Positions 1 to 8,953 of a DNA stretch of 64,000 nucleotides are shown here, piece by piece. Source of the DNA: Cellulosimicrobium sp. ES-005. Lineage in GTDB: Bacteria; Actinomycetota; Actinomycetes; Actinomycetales; Cellulomonadaceae. A program made the position numbers and the translations under genes. The notes beneath the pieces were generated by a model. That model did not search any database. It worked only from the letters and a program-made list of their open reading frames with translations, and was not told the origin of the DNA. The DNA lies in NCBI RefSeq assembly GCF_040448685.1, contig NZ_CP159290.1, positions 62,001-126,000 on the forward strand. The letters are read 5' to 3'. How positions within the stretch are numbered: position 1 is the stretch's first letter; each line of letters starts with the position of its first letter.

Positions 1-939
1 CATGCCCCCGGCCAGGTTGTGGGTCCCGGGGTAGGCGCCGACGGTGCCCCACATCGTCTCGCTGCGCAGGGGCTCGGCGACGGTGGCGACGAGGAACAGG
101 GTCGTGCCGTACATGAGCATGAGGTCGCCGACGTGCGTCGCGTCGACGCTCACGGCCTCGGACCAGGCGTCGATCGTCCCGGTGACGACCGGCGTGCCTG
201 CCGGGACCCCGGCGAGGGGCTCGCGCGTCACGCCCGCGGCCTCGCCCGGCCAGCGCAGGGCGGGGAGCTCGAGGCCGGGGGCGACGAGGTCGGCCCAGTC
301 GTCGATCCACTCGTGCGTGCGCGGGTCGTAGAGGGGCGTCGACTGGGACGCGGAGTGGTGGTCGAGCACGTAGGCGCCGGTGAGCCGGAACGCGAGGTAG
401 GACGCGGGCATGAACAGCCGCCGGGCGCGGGACCAGGCCTCGGCCTCGTGCTCGCGGACCCAGGCGATCTTGGGTCCCGCGGCCTGGGACGAGAGCGCGG
501 AGCCGCAGCGGTCGAGGACGGTCGCGCGCCCCAGCGCGGCGTCGAGCGCGGCGATCTGACGCGTCGCGCGCGTGTCGACGCCGTACAGGATCGCCGGGCG
601 CACCGGCGTCCCGACGTTGTCCGTCAGCAGGACGCACGGACCCATGCCCGACACCCCGACGGCCGCGACCTCGAGGTCGGCGGGCACGTCGGAGCCGCGG
701 ACGGCGCCCGGGGCCAGGTCGGCCGTGAGCTCGGTGACGATCGCGACGAGCTCGTCCCACCAGACGGCGGCGTCCATCTCGACGTGGCCGGGAGCGGGCC
801 GGTCCACGGTGTGGGCGCGGGTCGTCGAGCGGAGGATCGCGCCGTCGGGTCCGACGAGCACGCCCTTGGTGCTCGAGGTGCCGACGTCGACGCCGACGAG
901 GCCCGGGGTCACGGGAGGTCTGGGCATGCCGACCAGCAT
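1..939 (-). CDS. FGGY-family carbohydrate kinase, C-terminus cut by window edge
   Basis: Reading the minus strand from ATG at 939 (second in-frame ATG at 927) gives 313 codons still open at base 1, so the C-terminal part lies outside. The N-terminal actin-like fold begins GVDVGTSSTKGVL, the phosphate-1 loop of FGGY kinases, followed by GVSGMGPC and by PVVTGTIDAWSEA near the middle of the family. Such enzymes phosphorylate ketoses, alditols or gluconate with ATP in the cytoplasm. The sugar cannot be named from this fragment. A TGTAAT -10-like box (951-956, minus strand) overlaps the operator at 944-955 and leaves only a few bases of leader, so ATG 939 may be almost leaderless. It is divergent from the importer operon at 1387. 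It is not a close copy of the kinase at 4618. Confidence 0.88.
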   Translation of the reverse strand, partial: MLVGMPRPPVTPGLVGVDVGTSSTKGVLVGPDGAILRSTTRAHTVDRPAPGHVEMDAAVWWDELVAIVTELTADLAPGAVRGSDVPADLEVAAVGVSGMGPCVLLTDNVGTPVRPAILYGVDTRATRQIAALDAALGRATVLDRCGSALSSQAAGPKIAWVREHEAEAWSRARRLFMPASYLAFRLTGAYVLDHHSASQSTPLYDPRTHEWIDDWADLVAPGLELPALRWPGEAAGVTREPLAGVPAGTPVVTGTIDAWSEAVSVDATHVGDLMLMYGTTLFLVATVAEPLRSETMWGTVGAYPGTHNLAGGM

Positions 940-943
940 GACA

Positions 944-955
944 GAAATCGATTAC
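944..955. promoter_or_regulatory. LacI-type operator (11 of 12 match to the 10096 site)
   Basis: GAAATCGATTAC differs by one base from the perfect palindrome GTAATCGATTAC at 10096-10107. Even palindromes centred on CG are typical of LacI-family operators. It covers the likely -10 region of the minus-strand kinase and lies 5 bases before its ATG. I infer the same repressor binds both sites, most simply the LacI encoded at 8954-9964. Confidence 0.6.
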
Positions 956-1180
956 AGAAACAACGGCCGCCCCGACCTGCGCTCTTGTTCCGCGATATCT
1001 CGCCATGTGAGACGAATTCGAGGGTTGACGCAACTGTGACCTGGGTGTCGGCGCGCCGTCCCGGGGTCGGGGCCCGCCCCGCGCCGCCCCGGGACAGCGA
1101 CGGCGAGACCGGTTGTCACCTGCCCCGGCGGCGCCTGCCCCGGCGGCGTGCGCCGCAGCGTTCCGCGCTCGGCGGAGGTG

Positions 1181-1197
1181 CCGTTGTCGGACAACGG
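1181..1197. promoter_or_regulatory. Candidate operator of the 1387 importer operon
   Basis: CCGTTGTCGGACAACGG is a perfect palindrome with 8-bp arms around a central G, about 190 bp upstream of the binding-protein start. A repressor site is the simplest reading, perhaps for the LacI protein encoded at 6816-7874, but no second copy was found to support this. Confidence 0.35.
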
Positions 1198-1386
1198 ACA
1201 CCGCGCTGTCGGCCCGTGGCTCGGCACCGGCGACAACGCCGCGCCCGCGTGGCGGCGGCCACCGGACAGGCACGGACGACACGCGGCCGGCGCGGCGGCG
1301 ACGGGGTCGGCGGAGCCGTTGACGACCTCGACCCGGAGACGTTCGATGAGGCCCTCGCATCCAACGACGGAGAGAGGACGGACGCG

Positions 1387-2724
1387 ATGAAGCTTCCCCG
1401 AACTGCGCGCCGCGGCATCCAGGCCGGAGTCGCGCTCACGATCGTCACGTCGCTCGCGGCGTGCGCGGGCGGCGCGGATCCTGAGCAGTCGGGCCAGGGG
1501 GGCGAGGGCGGGACGACGGTGTCGTTCCGCTCCTGGAGCCCGATCGAGCAGACCACGCGTCAGATGATCGACGCGTTCACCACCGCCAACCCGGACGTCA
1601 CGATCGACGCCACGATCTTCAACTACCCGGAGTACGTCGTGGACCTGCAGACCCGCGCGAGCTCGGGCACGATGCCCGACATCGTGGGTCTGCAGCCCGG
1701 CGCGCTGACCCAGCAGTACCGGGAGAACCTCATGCCGCTGGAGGACTGCGCGGCCGAGACCTGGGGCGACGACTGGGAGTCGAAGTTCTTCCCCATCGGC
1801 CTCGAGCAGGCCCGCATGGGCAACCCCGAGGGCGACGAGCACTACTACGCGCTGCCCCTCCTCGTGCAGACGGTGAACCTCTGGGCCAACTCCGACATCC
1901 TCGACGAGGCGGGCATCGAGCCGCCGGCCACGTGGGCCGACCTCGAGAGCGCCGTCGACACCCTCGGCGGCGGCTCGGCGGCGCCGTTCCTGCTGCCCGC
2001 GAAGGACTCGTGGCTGCGGAACGTCGTGTTCCTGCAGATCGCCAACAACATCGAGCCCGGGCTCGTCTACCAGGCGGAGTCGGGGGAGGCGTCCTGGACC
2101 GACCCGGGCATCGTCGAGGCGTTCACGTACTGGCAGAAGCTGTTCACCGACGGGATCGCCCAGCAAGGCGCCCTGGCGCTCGACGCCTACCCGAACGGCG
2201 TCAACCAGTTCGAGGCGGGCAACGCCGCGATGATCCCCCTCGGCGCGTGGTGGATCCAGCAGTCCGACCCCTCGCGCTCGGACATCCCGCCGCTCTCGCA
2301 GGGCATGGAGGGCTACGAGCCCTTCCTCTTCCCGACGATCCCGGGCGGGGCTCCGGAGCCGCAGCTCGTCGGCGGCATCGATGTCGCGCTCGGCATCTCG
2401 AAGGACGCGAAGAACCCCGACCTCGCGTGCCAGGTCCTCACGGACTGGATTGCGGGCGACGGCGCCCAGGTGCTCATCAACACCTTCAACGACCTGCCCG
2501 CCGTGCAGGGCCTCGACCCCGAGGAGTTCACGAGCGACAAGCAGCAGGAGATGTGGACGACGTTCACCGAGGACTGGATGCCCGAGGTGCAGTATTCGCG
2601 CTACTTCGAGTCGCCGGACATCGACACGGCCGTCGCCGACGCGCTGTCCGCGGTCGCCGCGGGCCAGTCGACGCCGGGGGAGGCCGCGGCGTCGGTCCAG
2701 GCGGTCCAGGACGGGCTGGGCTGA
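1387..2724 (+). CDS. Sugar ABC transporter substrate-binding lipoprotein (CUT1)
   Basis: 445 residues. ATG 1387 follows a GGAGAGAGG ribosome site at 8-bp spacing. The N-terminus has basic residues, a hydrophobic stretch and the lipobox SLAAC, so it is a lipid-anchored protein facing outside. A low-complexity glycine-rich linker follows, then the extracellular binding domain of family 1 (COG1653 type), as in maltose-like importers. It captures a mono- or oligosaccharide and hands it to the two permeases that follow 2 bp downstream. The ligand cannot be read from sequence. The linked FGGY kinase (4618) and class II aldolase (6114) suggest a ketose, pentose or alditol rather than a glucan. Confidence 0.93.
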   Translation: MKLPRTARRGIQAGVALTIVTSLAACAGGADPEQSGQGGEGGTTVSFRSWSPIEQTTRQMIDAFTTANPDVTIDATIFNYPEYVVDLQTRASSGTMPDIVGLQPGALTQQYRENLMPLEDCAAETWGDDWESKFFPIGLEQARMGNPEGDEHYYALPLLVQTVNLWANSDILDEAGIEPPATWADLESAVDTLGGGSAAPFLLPAKDSWLRNVVFLQIANNIEPGLVYQAESGEASWTDPGIVEAFTYWQKLFTDGIAQQGALALDAYPNGVNQFEAGNAAMIPLGAWWIQQSDPSRSDIPPLSQGMEGYEPFLFPTIPGGAPEPQLVGGIDVALGISKDAKNPDLACQVLTDWIAGDGAQVLINTFNDLPAVQGLDPEEFTSDKQQEMWTTFTEDWMPEVQYSRYFESPDIDTAVADALSAVAAGQSTPGEAAASVQAVQDGLG

Positions 2725-2726
2725 CG

Positions 2727-3695
2727 ATGGCAGCCCTCGTCTCCGGGCGACCCGCGGCGGCGACGCCGCGGGTCGCCGGGTCGCGCGCGACGACGCCGAC
2801 GGGACGCAGCACGCGTCGCCGCCAGCAGCTCGTCGCGCTCGGCTTCATCGCCCCCGCGCTCCTGCTCTTCGCGGTGTTCGTCGTGTACCCGATCGTGTTC
2901 AACGTCCAGGCGAGCACGCTCGACTGGGACGGCGTCAACGCCGGGACGCCCGCGGGCGTCCAGAACTACGCGGACCTCGCGCAGGACCCGGTCTTCCACA
3001 TCACGCTGCGCAACTCGCTGCTGTGGATCCTCCTGACGATCGTGCCGCAGGCCGTCATCGGCTTCACGCTCGCGTGGCTCCTCAACACCCGGCTGCGCGG
3101 GAGGACGGTCTACCGGGCGATCTTCTTCCTGCCGGCCGTCCTGTCGCCCGTCGTCGTGGGCATCGTGTGGCAGCGCCTGCTCGACCCGTTCAACGGCGTG
3201 CTCGCGCAGCTCGGCCGGGCCACCGGCCTCGAGGTCCTCACGCGCCCCTACCTGTCCGACCCGTCGACCGCGATCGTCACGGTGATCGTCGTCAACGTCT
3301 GGATGTGGTCGGGCTTCTCGATGCTCTTCTACCTCGCCGGCCTGCAGCTCCTCGACCACTCGGTCCTCGAGGCCGCGCGCATCGACGGCGCCAGCGGCTG
3401 GTCGCTGGTCCGCCGGATCGTCCTGCCGCTCCTCAAGCCCACCCACCTGTCGCTCGTCCTGCTCGGGATCATCGGGTCGCTCAAGACCTTCGAGCTCGTC
3501 TGGGTGCTCACCGAGGGCGGGCCCAACCACGCGTCGGAGCTCATGCCGACGTACATGTTCAAGGAAGCCTTCCAGCTCCAGTCGTTCGGCTACGGCGCGA
3601 CGATCTCGGTCGTCCTGCTCGTCCTCGCGATCGGCTCGTCCGTCGCGATGCTGCGCACGTTCGGCGCGGGGTTCATCACGGGGGAGAAGTCATGA
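2727..3695 (+). CDS. Sugar ABC transporter permease (MalF-like)
   Basis: 322 residues with six predicted membrane segments after a basic, cytoplasmic N-terminal tail of about 40 residues. The EAA loop is visible as EAARIDGASGWSLVRRI, which docks the ATPase, followed by the usual LVWVLTEGGP segment of the MalF branch. ATG 2727 lies 2 bp after the binding-protein stop, so translation is coupled. It pairs with the permease at 3692 to form the membrane channel. No ATPase gene is in the operon; energy probably comes from a shared MsiK-type ATPase encoded elsewhere, as is known for actinobacterial CUT1 importers. Confidence 0.93.
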   Translation: MAALVSGRPAAATPRVAGSRATTPTGRSTRRRQQLVALGFIAPALLLFAVFVVYPIVFNVQASTLDWDGVNAGTPAGVQNYADLAQDPVFHITLRNSLLWILLTIVPQAVIGFTLAWLLNTRLRGRTVYRAIFFLPAVLSPVVVGIVWQRLLDPFNGVLAQLGRATGLEVLTRPYLSDPSTAIVTVIVVNVWMWSGFSMLFYLAGLQLLDHSVLEAARIDGASGWSLVRRIVLPLLKPTHLSLVLLGIIGSLKTFELVWVLTEGGPNHASELMPTYMFKEAFQLQSFGYGATISVVLLVLAIGSSVAMLRTFGAGFITGEKS

Positions 3696-4621
3696 CGGCA
3701 CTCAGCTCCGGCACCGCCCGCGCGGGGCGCGCGCCCGACGACGCCGCCGCGCGGGAGACCGTCGCGGCGGGGCGCCGCCCCCGCGGTCACAAACGCAGCA
3801 AGGACGTGGAGGCCCCGCCGCGGTGGTCGCACTGGCTGCTCGGTCCGCTCGCCGTGCTGTGGATGATCCCCGTGGTCATGGTGCTCGGGATCTCGCTGCT
3901 GCCGACGTCCAACCCCTCGACGACGGCGCTCGGGCTGCTCCCCGAGGAGCCCACGCTGCGCAACTACGTGACGATCTTCGAGACCAACCCGATCCTCCAG
4001 CACCTGCTCAACAGCCTGCTGGTGTCGGTCCCGTCGATCCTGCTCGTGGTCCTCCTCGGCTCCATGACGGCGTTCGCCCTCGCCCGCCTGCGGGTGCCGT
4101 TCCGCGGCGTCGTGTTCGTGGGGCTGCTGCTCGCGCTCGTGCTGCCCATGGCGAGCATCGTCGTGGCGGTCTTCAAGATCCTCCAGGCGATCGGCCTCTA
4201 CGACTCGCTCCTCGGCCTCGTGCTCGCCTACACCGCGCTCGGGCTCCCGTTCGCCGTCATCATGATCCGCACCACGTACCTCGCGATCCCCGACGAGACG
4301 TACGAGGCCGCGCTGGTCGACGGAGCCTCCGCCTGGACGATCTTCTGGCGCATCTACTTCCCGCTCGGCAAGGCGGCGGCGGCCGTGGTCGTCATCTGGC
4401 AGCTCATGATGACGTGGAACGACTTCCTCCTCCCACTCGTGGCGATCAGCGACAACGACCTCAAGCCGCTGACGCTCGTCCCCCTCGCGTACCGGGGGAT
4501 CTACCTGAGCCAGCCGGGCGCGCTGTTCGCGGTGCTCGTGCTCATCTCGGTGCCCATCGTCGTCGTCTACCTGTTCATCCAGCGGTACCTGGTGAACGGG
4601 CTCGCGGGGTCGGTCAAGTGA
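3692..4621 (+). CDS. Sugar ABC transporter permease (MalG-like)
   Basis: 309 residues. ATG overlaps the stop of the preceding permease by 4 bp (ATGA). A charged N-terminal tail of about 45 residues precedes six membrane segments. The EAA loop EAALVDGASAWTIFWRI and the following WNDFLLPLV motif are typical of the MalG/CUT1 second permease. It works with the permease at 2727 and the lipoprotein at 1387. The stop codon overlaps the GTG of the kinase at 4618, tying uptake to phosphorylation. Confidence 0.93.
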   Translation: MTALSSGTARAGRAPDDAAARETVAAGRRPRGHKRSKDVEAPPRWSHWLLGPLAVLWMIPVVMVLGISLLPTSNPSTTALGLLPEEPTLRNYVTIFETNPILQHLLNSLLVSVPSILLVVLLGSMTAFALARLRVPFRGVVFVGLLLALVLPMASIVVAVFKILQAIGLYDSLLGLVLAYTALGLPFAVIMIRTTYLAIPDETYEAALVDGASAWTIFWRIYFPLGKAAAAVVVIWQLMMTWNDFLLPLVAISDNDLKPLTLVPLAYRGIYLSQPGALFAVLVLISVPIVVVYLFIQRYLVNGLAGSVK

Positions 4622-6117
4622 GCTTCCTCGGCATCGACCTCGGGACCACCGGCACGCGCGTCGGCGTCTACGACGAGAGCGGCAACGAGCTCGTCGCGCG
4701 CTCGCGCCGCACCACGGTCGTGCGACCCGCACCCGGCCGCGCGCACGTCGACGCGGAGGCCGTCCTGGACGGCGTCGAGGCGCTCGTGCGCGACGTCGTC
4801 GGCGAGCCCGCGGTCCGCGCGGACCCCGTCGAGGCGCTGTCCTTCTCCACGCTGGGCGAGGCCGTCGTGCCCGTCGACCGCGCGGGCCGGGCGCTCGGTC
4901 CGGCACCGCTGAGCATGGACGGCCGCGGCGCGGCCTCCGCGGCCCGGCTCCGGGAGGCGCTCGGCGACGACGTCGCCCAGGAGATCACCGGCCAGCCGCT
5001 GCACCCCATGTTCTCCGTCCACAAGGTCCACGACCTCCTGCCCGACGCCGGGCTGCCCGCGGCGGTCCGCACGATGGACGACTTCGTCGCGACCCGCCTG
5101 GGTGCGGCGCCCGCCGTCGACCTCACGATGGCGGCGCGCACCGGCGCGTTCGACGTGCGCTCGCGCACCTGGTCGGCCACCGTCCTCGACGCGCTCGACG
5201 TCCCCGGGCACCTGTTCTCCCCGGCGGTGGCCGCGGGCGAGGTGGTCGGCACCGTGTCCGCGGACGCGGCCGAGCGCACGGGCCTGCGACCGGGCACGCC
5301 CGTCGTGGCCGGTGTCCACGACCAGGCCGCGGCGTTCCTCGGCGGCGGGGGGCGGCCCGGGCACCGGGCCGTGTTCTCGTTCGGGTCGAGCGACTGCTTG
5401 ACGGTGGGGACGCGAGCCCGCCCCGGTGGCCTCGACGGCACCGGGCTCGCGACCTACCCCGTCGGCGACGACCTGTGGGTCACGCTCGCGGGGACCGCCG
5501 CCGGCGGGTTCGCGCTCGACTGGTTCTCGACCATCGTCCACCACGACCGGATCGACCCCTGGGCGTCGCTCTACGAGGTCGGCGCGGTGGACCCGCCCCC
5601 GCTCCTCGTCGCCCCGTACCTCGCGGGCTCCGGCACGCTCGACAACGACCCGGCGGCGCGCGGAGCGCTCCTCGGGCTGACGCTCGAGACGACGACCGCC
5701 CAGATCGCGCGCGCGTTCGTCGAGGCGTCCGGGTTCGAGCTCGCGAAGATCCGCGCCGCGCTCGCGGAGCGCGGCGTCCCCCCGGTCGAGGTGCACGCCG
5801 TCGGCGGCGGCTCGGCCAACCTCGCCGCGCTGCAGGCGCGCTCCGACGCCGCGGGCGTCCCGCTGCGCGCCGTCGTGCGCGAGGCTGCGGGGCGGGGCGC
5901 CGCGCTGCTCGCGGCCCTCGGGGTCGGCACGTTCCGGGACGTGCTCGACCTGCCCGCTCCACCCGTCCTCCACGAGGCGAGCCCGGACCCGCGCCACGCG
6001 GCGTGGTACGCGCGGCAGCGCGCGACGTTCGACTCGCTCCACCGCCTCCTCACCCCCGTCAGCACGTCCCTCGCCGTCGAGCCCCTCGACGGCACCGCAC
6101 TCAAGGAGATCGCATGA
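4618..6117 (+). CDS. FGGY-family sugar kinase
   Basis: 499 residues, a normal full length for FGGY kinases. GTG 4618 overlaps the upstream stop (GTGA), so it is translationally coupled. The N-terminal domain starts FLGIDLGTTGTRVGVYD (ATP phosphate loop). The C-terminal ATPase domain shows VVAGVHDQAAAFLGGG and later VEVHAVGGGSANLAALQ, the adenosine-binding loop. It would phosphorylate the imported ketose or alditol at the expense of ATP. Closest in feel to xylulokinase/ribulokinase-like enzymes, but specificity is not assigned. It is followed with a 4-bp overlap by an aldolase or epimerase, which fits a kinase-then-aldolase pathway. Confidence 0.9.
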   Translation: MSFLGIDLGTTGTRVGVYDESGNELVARSRRTTVVRPAPGRAHVDAEAVLDGVEALVRDVVGEPAVRADPVEALSFSTLGEAVVPVDRAGRALGPAPLSMDGRGAASAARLREALGDDVAQEITGQPLHPMFSVHKVHDLLPDAGLPAAVRTMDDFVATRLGAAPAVDLTMAARTGAFDVRSRTWSATVLDALDVPGHLFSPAVAAGEVVGTVSADAAERTGLRPGTPVVAGVHDQAAAFLGGGGRPGHRAVFSFGSSDCLTVGTRARPGGLDGTGLATYPVGDDLWVTLAGTAAGGFALDWFSTIVHHDRIDPWASLYEVGAVDPPPLLVAPYLAGSGTLDNDPAARGALLGLTLETTTAQIARAFVEASGFELAKIRAALAERGVPPVEVHAVGGGSANLAALQARSDAAGVPLRAVVREAAGRGAALLAALGVGTFRDVLDLPAPPVLHEASPDPRHAAWYARQRATFDSLHRLLTPVSTSLAVEPLDGTALKEIA

Positions 6118-6758
6118 CCACGCTGGACACGTTCGACCTGCAGGCCGCGCGCGAGGACGTCCTCGCGTACTGCCTGGAGTCCGTGAAGCTCGGGCTCAAC
6201 TTCAACACGCAGGGGAACATCAGCCTCCGCATCCCCGGCACGTCGACGTTCCTCATCACCCCGACGGACCTCGAGTACGACCGCATGACGCCCGACGACC
6301 TGGTCGTCGTGGACGAGGACGCGAACGTCGTCGAGGGCCACCTGCTGCCGTCGTCCGAGGTGACGGTCCACCTCGCCGTGTACGCCGCCCGCCCCGACGT
6401 GCAGGCGATCGTCCACACCGAGCCGACGTACGCGAACGTGTTCGGCGTGCTCGGGGAGCCGATCCGCGGCGCGCTCGTCAACATGGTCATCTACACCAAG
6501 GGCGACGTGCCGATCATGCCGTTCGCGCTGAGCAACTCGACCGAGTTCGGCCGCGACATGGCGCGCTACCTCGAGGACCGCAACGCGGTCGTGTGGGCCA
6601 ACCACGGCCTGCTCACCGTCGGCCCGAACCTGCGCGACGCGTTCAAGACGAGCGTCGCGGTGGAGAGCGCGGCGAAGGTGCTCTCCGCGGCGCGGGCCGT
6701 CACGGACGAGCCGATCGTGCTCGACTACGCCTCGCTGGGCATCACGCACACGCTCTGA
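6114..6758 (+). CDS. Class II aldolase/adducin-family protein (FucA/AraD-like)
   Basis: 214 residues, the usual size of zinc-dependent fuculose-phosphate aldolase or ribulose-phosphate 4-epimerase. The fold is recognised by LNFNTQGNISLRI, ITPTDLEYDRM, the acidic catalytic position E82 in LLPSSEVTVH, and the C-terminal metal ligand H164 in WANHGLL. The family HTH zinc motif is here H101-T-E103, so the second histidine ligand is replaced by glutamate. This could change the metal or the reaction. ATG overlaps the kinase stop. It probably cleaves or epimerises the phosphorylated sugar made by the 4618 kinase. Last gene of the 1387-6758 operon. Confidence 0.88.
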   Translation: MTTLDTFDLQAAREDVLAYCLESVKLGLNFNTQGNISLRIPGTSTFLITPTDLEYDRMTPDDLVVVDEDANVVEGHLLPSSEVTVHLAVYAARPDVQAIVHTEPTYANVFGVLGEPIRGALVNMVIYTKGDVPIMPFALSNSTEFGRDMARYLEDRNAVVWANHGLLTVGPNLRDAFKTSVAVESAAKVLSAARAVTDEPIVLDYASLGITHTL

Positions 6759-6794
6759 CCCGTGCCCGGTGCGCACCGTCCCCGCGGGGCCGGC

Positions 6795-6812
6795 CCGGCG
6801 GCCCGCCGCCGG
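6795..6812. terminator. Possible bidirectional terminator hairpin
   Basis: CCGGCGG and CCGCCGG arms of 7 bp with a CCCG loop lie between convergent gene ends (6758 and 6816). There is no U-tract, as is common in high-GC actinobacteria. Confidence 0.4.
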
Positions 6813-6815
6813 ACG

Positions 6816-7874
6816 CTACCCGAGGACGTTGCGCGCCGGGTCGATCGGCACGCAGCCGCACGTCGTGCCGTAGGCGATGTCGTAGTCCATGTCGAGCAGG
6901 CGCGGCGGCAGCGTCGGGTTGTTCATGCGCTCCGTGAGGAGCTGGACGGTCCGCGCGGCGAGCGTCGCGGCCGGCGCGACGGCGTTCGTCGGCACCAGGC
7001 CCGTCGTCCCCACGCCGGGCACGTTGTCGAACGTCGTGAGCACGACGTCGGACGGCACCTTGAGCCCGAGGCGCTGCGCCGCGGTGAGCACGCCCCAGAA
7101 CATGAGGCTGTTCGTCGCGAGCACGCCGAACGGCGGCTCGAGCGTCCGGAACAGCGAGTACGCGGCGGTCGCGGCCTCCTCGGACGTCGTGAGCCCGGCG
7201 AGGACGTGGTTCTCGGTCCCCGTCCGGCTGACGACGCGCTGGAACGCCGTGTGCCGGTTGCGCAGGGTGGAGACCGCGAGGTCTCCGGCCACGAGGCACA
7301 CCCGCTGCACGTGGTGCTGCTCGATCATGTGCAGGGTGAGCTGCTCGGCCGCGTGCCGGGCGTCGGGCAGCACGTGGTCGACGAGACCCCGGACGGAGGG
7401 GACCGTGCGGTCCACGACGACGGTCGGGACGGACTGAGCGAACTCCACCAGGCCCGGTGCGCCGGTCGGGAAGATCACGAGGCCGTCGACGTCGAGGCGT
7501 CGGAAGGCCGTGAGGATCGACTCCTCGGTGTGCAGGTCGTCGTCCGAGTCGGCGGAGAGCAGCGTCGGGCTGACGTTCGCCAGCCGCTCCTGGAGCGCGC
7601 GGCTCACCGCGGCGAAGTAGTCGTTGCGCACGTCGGGGAACACGAGCCCGACGACGCCGGTCCGGCGCTTGCGTCCCCGCGGGCGGGCCTCGCCCTCCAG
7701 GCCCAGCTCGGCGATCGCGTCCTCGACGAGGCGCCGCGTGGCGGCGGCGACGTGCGGCTCGTCGTTGACGACGCGCGACACCGTCTTGATGGACACCCCG
7801 GCGCGCGCGGCGATGTCGGCCAGCCGCACGGACCGGCCACCCGCTCCCGCGGTCCGGTCGTCGTCCTGCGTCAC
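6816..7874 (-). CDS. LacI-family transcriptional regulator
   Basis: About 352 residues from GTG 7874, chosen because GGCGGAGG stands 4-5 bases before it; an in-frame GTG at 7898 would add 8 residues. The N-terminal HTH VRLADIAARAGVSIKTVSRV is the standard LacI recognition unit, followed by the hinge and a periplasmic-binding-protein-like effector domain. It is divergent from the ketose-bisphosphate aldolase at 7958 and convergent with the importer operon. I infer it controls one or both in response to the imported sugar. The carboxyl end contains a CGC pair not usual in the family. Confidence 0.9.
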   Translation of the reverse strand: MTQDDDRTAGAGGRSVRLADIAARAGVSIKTVSRVVNDEPHVAAATRRLVEDAIAELGLEGEARPRGRKRRTGVVGLVFPDVRNDYFAAVSRALQERLANVSPTLLSADSDDDLHTEESILTAFRRLDVDGLVIFPTGAPGLVEFAQSVPTVVVDRTVPSVRGLVDHVLPDARHAAEQLTLHMIEQHHVQRVCLVAGDLAVSTLRNRHTAFQRVVSRTGTENHVLAGLTTSEEAATAAYSLFRTLEPPFGVLATNSLMFWGVLTAAQRLGLKVPSDVVLTTFDNVPGVGTTGLVPTNAVAPAATLAARTVQLLTERMNNPTLPPRLLDMDYDIAYGTTCGCVPIDPARNVLG

Positions 7875-7957
7875 GTCGCCTCCGCCCGTCGCCCGCACGA
7901 ACCCGTCGCCGTCCGCCCGGGCGGCACGCTCCCGACGACACGACAGGAAGGTCAGCC

Positions 7958-8944
7958 ATGACCCTCGTCACGAACCGTACCCTGCTCGACGCCGCCGCCC
8001 GGGGTGGCTACGGCGTCGGCGCCTTCAACGTCGCCGACCTCGCGATGGCCACCGCGGTGCTCGACGCCGCGCGCGCGACGGCGAGCCCCGTGATCGTGGA
8101 GACGCTCGCCGGGTCGCACCCCTACGGCGACGACCGGACCTGGTGGTCGGCCCTGCACTCCGTGATCGGCGCCTACCCGGACGTGCCGGTCGCGCTCCAC
8201 CTCGACCACGGGCCGGACGAGGCGACCTGCGCGCGGGCCGTCGCCGCCGGCTTCACGAGCGTGATGATCGACGGCTCGATCGGTCCGGACGGCCGCCCGG
8301 CCGGCTTCGAGGAGAACGTCGCGGTCACGCGCCGCGTCGTCGAGCACGCGCACGCGCACGGCGTGTCCGTCGAGGGGGAGCTCGGGACCATCGGCGGCTC
8401 CAAGGACGGGCGCAGCCACGCCGAGATCGTCCTCGCCGACCCGGAGCAGGCGGAGGAGTTCGTGCGCCGCACCGGCGTCGACGCGCTCGCCGTCGCGATC
8501 GGGACGTCGCACGGCGCCTACAAGTTCACGAGCCCGCCGGACGGCTCCGTCCTGCACATGGACCTCGTCGAGCGCATCGCGGCGCGGGTGCCCGGCACGC
8601 ACCTCGTCATGCACGGGTCGTCGGGCCTGCCGGCCGACCTCCGGGCGACGATCAACGCGCACGGCGGCGACCTGCCCGAGTCGTGGGGCGTCCCCGACGC
8701 GGAGAAGGCGCGCGCGGCCGGCCTCGGCGTCCGCAAGATCAACCAGGGCATGGACCACTACATGGCGTTCACCGCCGGCGTCCGGGTCGCGCTCGCGCAG
8801 TCCCCCGGGGACGTGGACCCCGCGGGCTACCTCGCCGAGGGCCGGCGCTGGGCGCAGCGGCTCCTCGAGGAGCGCATGGTCCTGTTCGGGCAGGCGGGGC
8901 GGGCGGCCGACGTCGGGGCCCGGGAGGCCGCGGCACCGCGCTGA
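7958..8944 (+). CDS. Class II ketose-bisphosphate aldolase (FBA/tagatose type)
   Basis: 328 residues. AGGAAGG precedes ATG 7958. Family signatures: YGVGAFNV near residue 18, the catalytic and zinc pair D83-H84 in LHLDHG, E141 in VEGELGTIGG, H185 in GTSHGAYKF and H219 in VMHGSSGLP. These match the zinc aldolases that split fructose- or tagatose-1,6-bisphosphate or related ketose phosphates into dihydroxyacetone phosphate and an aldehyde. Its place between two LacI genes and beside kinase-containing operons suggests a sugar-specific rather than glycolytic role. The insertion HGGDLPESWGVP near the C-terminus lies in the segment that varies between subfamilies. Stop is 9 bp from the convergent LacI gene. 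Confidence 0.88.
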   Translation: MTLVTNRTLLDAAARGGYGVGAFNVADLAMATAVLDAARATASPVIVETLAGSHPYGDDRTWWSALHSVIGAYPDVPVALHLDHGPDEATCARAVAAGFTSVMIDGSIGPDGRPAGFEENVAVTRRVVEHAHAHGVSVEGELGTIGGSKDGRSHAEIVLADPEQAEEFVRRTGVDALAVAIGTSHGAYKFTSPPDGSVLHMDLVERIAARVPGTHLVMHGSSGLPADLRATINAHGGDLPESWGVPDAEKARAAGLGVRKINQGMDHYMAFTAGVRVALAQSPGDVDPAGYLAEGRRWAQRLLEERMVLFGQAGRAADVGAREAAAPR

Positions 8945-8953
8945 GCCCGGCGC

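Larger units (their letters stand above)
940..1386. other. Divergent intergenic region, 447 bp, no gene
   Basis: No convincing gene was found between the left-edge kinase and the first importer operon. The stretch holds the operator at 944-955, a TTGACG -35-like box at 1025-1030 without a good -10 partner, a 15-bp direct repeat CCTGCCCCGGCGGCG in tandem at 1119-1133 and 1134-1148, and the palindrome at 1181-1197. Confidence 0.6.

Noticed and set aside
19-1386. Upstream extension of the binding-protein frame at 1387 to base 19
   Set aside because: The extension runs antisense to the FGGY kinase and precedes a clear lipoprotein signal with its own ribosome site at 1387.
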